Assembly (NCBI GenBank): GCA_012295275.1
Contig: CM022679.1
Span: 16,057,842 to 16,121,841, forward strand
Direction of reading: 5' to 3'
Length of the DNA: 64,000 nucleotides
Source of the DNA: Chrysomallon squamiferum
Taxonomy: Eukaryota; Mollusca; Gastropoda; Neomphalida; Peltospiridae
Shown here: piece by piece, positions 63,496 through 64,000 of the stretch
Position numbering within the stretch: position 1 is the first letter of the stretch
Layout: every line of letters begins with the position of its first letter
The notes under the pieces: generated by a model
Database searches by the model: none
The model's input: only the letters and a program-made list of their open reading frames with translations
Told to the model about the DNA's origin: nothing
Program-made: the position numbers and the translations under genes

Positions 63496-64000
63496 TTATA
63501 ATAATGATTTCGATAATGAAGTTGTTAGCGCGAATTTCCATTGATACAAAATACATAAGATGTAAGAAAAGAAGCTCGATACCTTCATTATTATTAAATA
63601 CTTTGACTTTTAAGATTTATCTGTTCCTTCCCTGCACGAGGTGTAGCTGGGCTTGACTTTGCCCTGAGAAAAAAATATCCTCTTGTAAAAAGTTAATTTT
63701 GCATTTTCAGCTCTTTGATGTTCTTCCCATGATAACCAGTTTCCACAAATTCTTTGTGAAAATTATATTTTCTTTGTTTTCCCTAGCTTGGAAACTGAGA
63801 CGATATATTTAGGCTTTACATGGAAACATTCTGAAAATCTGAGAATATATTTTTTATTTTTTATCTGCCCGATTATAAGTTAAAGCTGCATGTGTATCGC
63901 CGTTGTCCACAATTTTTACTTCTAAAGCCTTTCCTGCCATCAGTCTTTCCGACCAAAAGAGGTCACATGATAATAATTCAACAATACATTCCTGAATGTC

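Larger units (their letters stand above)
58664..64000. other. Spacer to the right of chitinase 2
   Basis: No gene was recognised. The region has a tandem 83-bp duplication (about 58956-59115), TTA/TTG, GA, ATT and TC tracts, a 34-bp minisatellite (63143-63495) and a start-less open frame at 59410-59672 on the minus strand. A tRNA A-box-like TGGCTTAGTGG occurs near 60231 but no full tRNA can be folded from it. The right end of the window shows nothing else supportable. Confidence 0.45.

Overview
This is an AT-rich nuclear DNA window from an animal. Genes are split by many short GT-AG introns, introns and spacers are full of simple repeats, and every gene recognised is metazoan. Introns are mostly 0.1-5 kb. 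The long GA/TC, GATA and TTA tracts and the GH18 chitinases with a Cys-rich tail would suit a lophotrochozoan, perhaps a mollusc, but nothing seen fixes the species. Exons were traced by hand from protein similarity, splice signals and phase continuity.

Layout. (1) 1-4133: non-coding, probably the long 3' UTR of SAR1 plus spacer. (2) 4134-8875, minus: SAR1, the COPII GTPase, with two interchangeable 120-bp copies of its P-loop exon. (3) 9467-9686: a short head-to-head promoter with YY1-like and CRE-like motifs, shared with MRPS24 on the plus strand (9686-11075). (4) 13816-33003, minus: a 23-exon SEC24 of the SEC24C/D class (1312 codons). One intron holds an 18-nt microexon and a terminal acidic exon that would give a truncated isoform. 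(5) 33004-34102: head-to-head spacer; then DCTN5, dynactin p25 (34103-37238, plus). (6) 38981-39040: a promoter-like patch with no assigned gene. (7) 39662-45737 and 48378-55124, both minus: two tandem secreted GH18 chitinases whose internal exons match in phase and nearly all in length, each ending in a Thr-rich linker and an eight-cysteine domain I cannot assign. (8) The remainder, up to 64000: spacer with microsatellites, two minisatellites with higher-order structure and a decayed Tigger-like transposon.

Function. The left half groups early-secretory genes: SAR1 recruits the SEC23-SEC24 coat, SEC24 selects cargo, and dynactin supports carrier movement on microtubules. MRPS24, a mitochondrial ribosomal protein, shares a promoter with SAR1. 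The right half is a small lineage-specific family for chitin digestion or remodelling. The points most worth a second look are the SAR1 exon pair, the alternative SEC24 acidic end, the unassigned eight-cysteine domain, and a 78-bp copy of a chitinase exon-intron boundary flanked by an inverted repeat.
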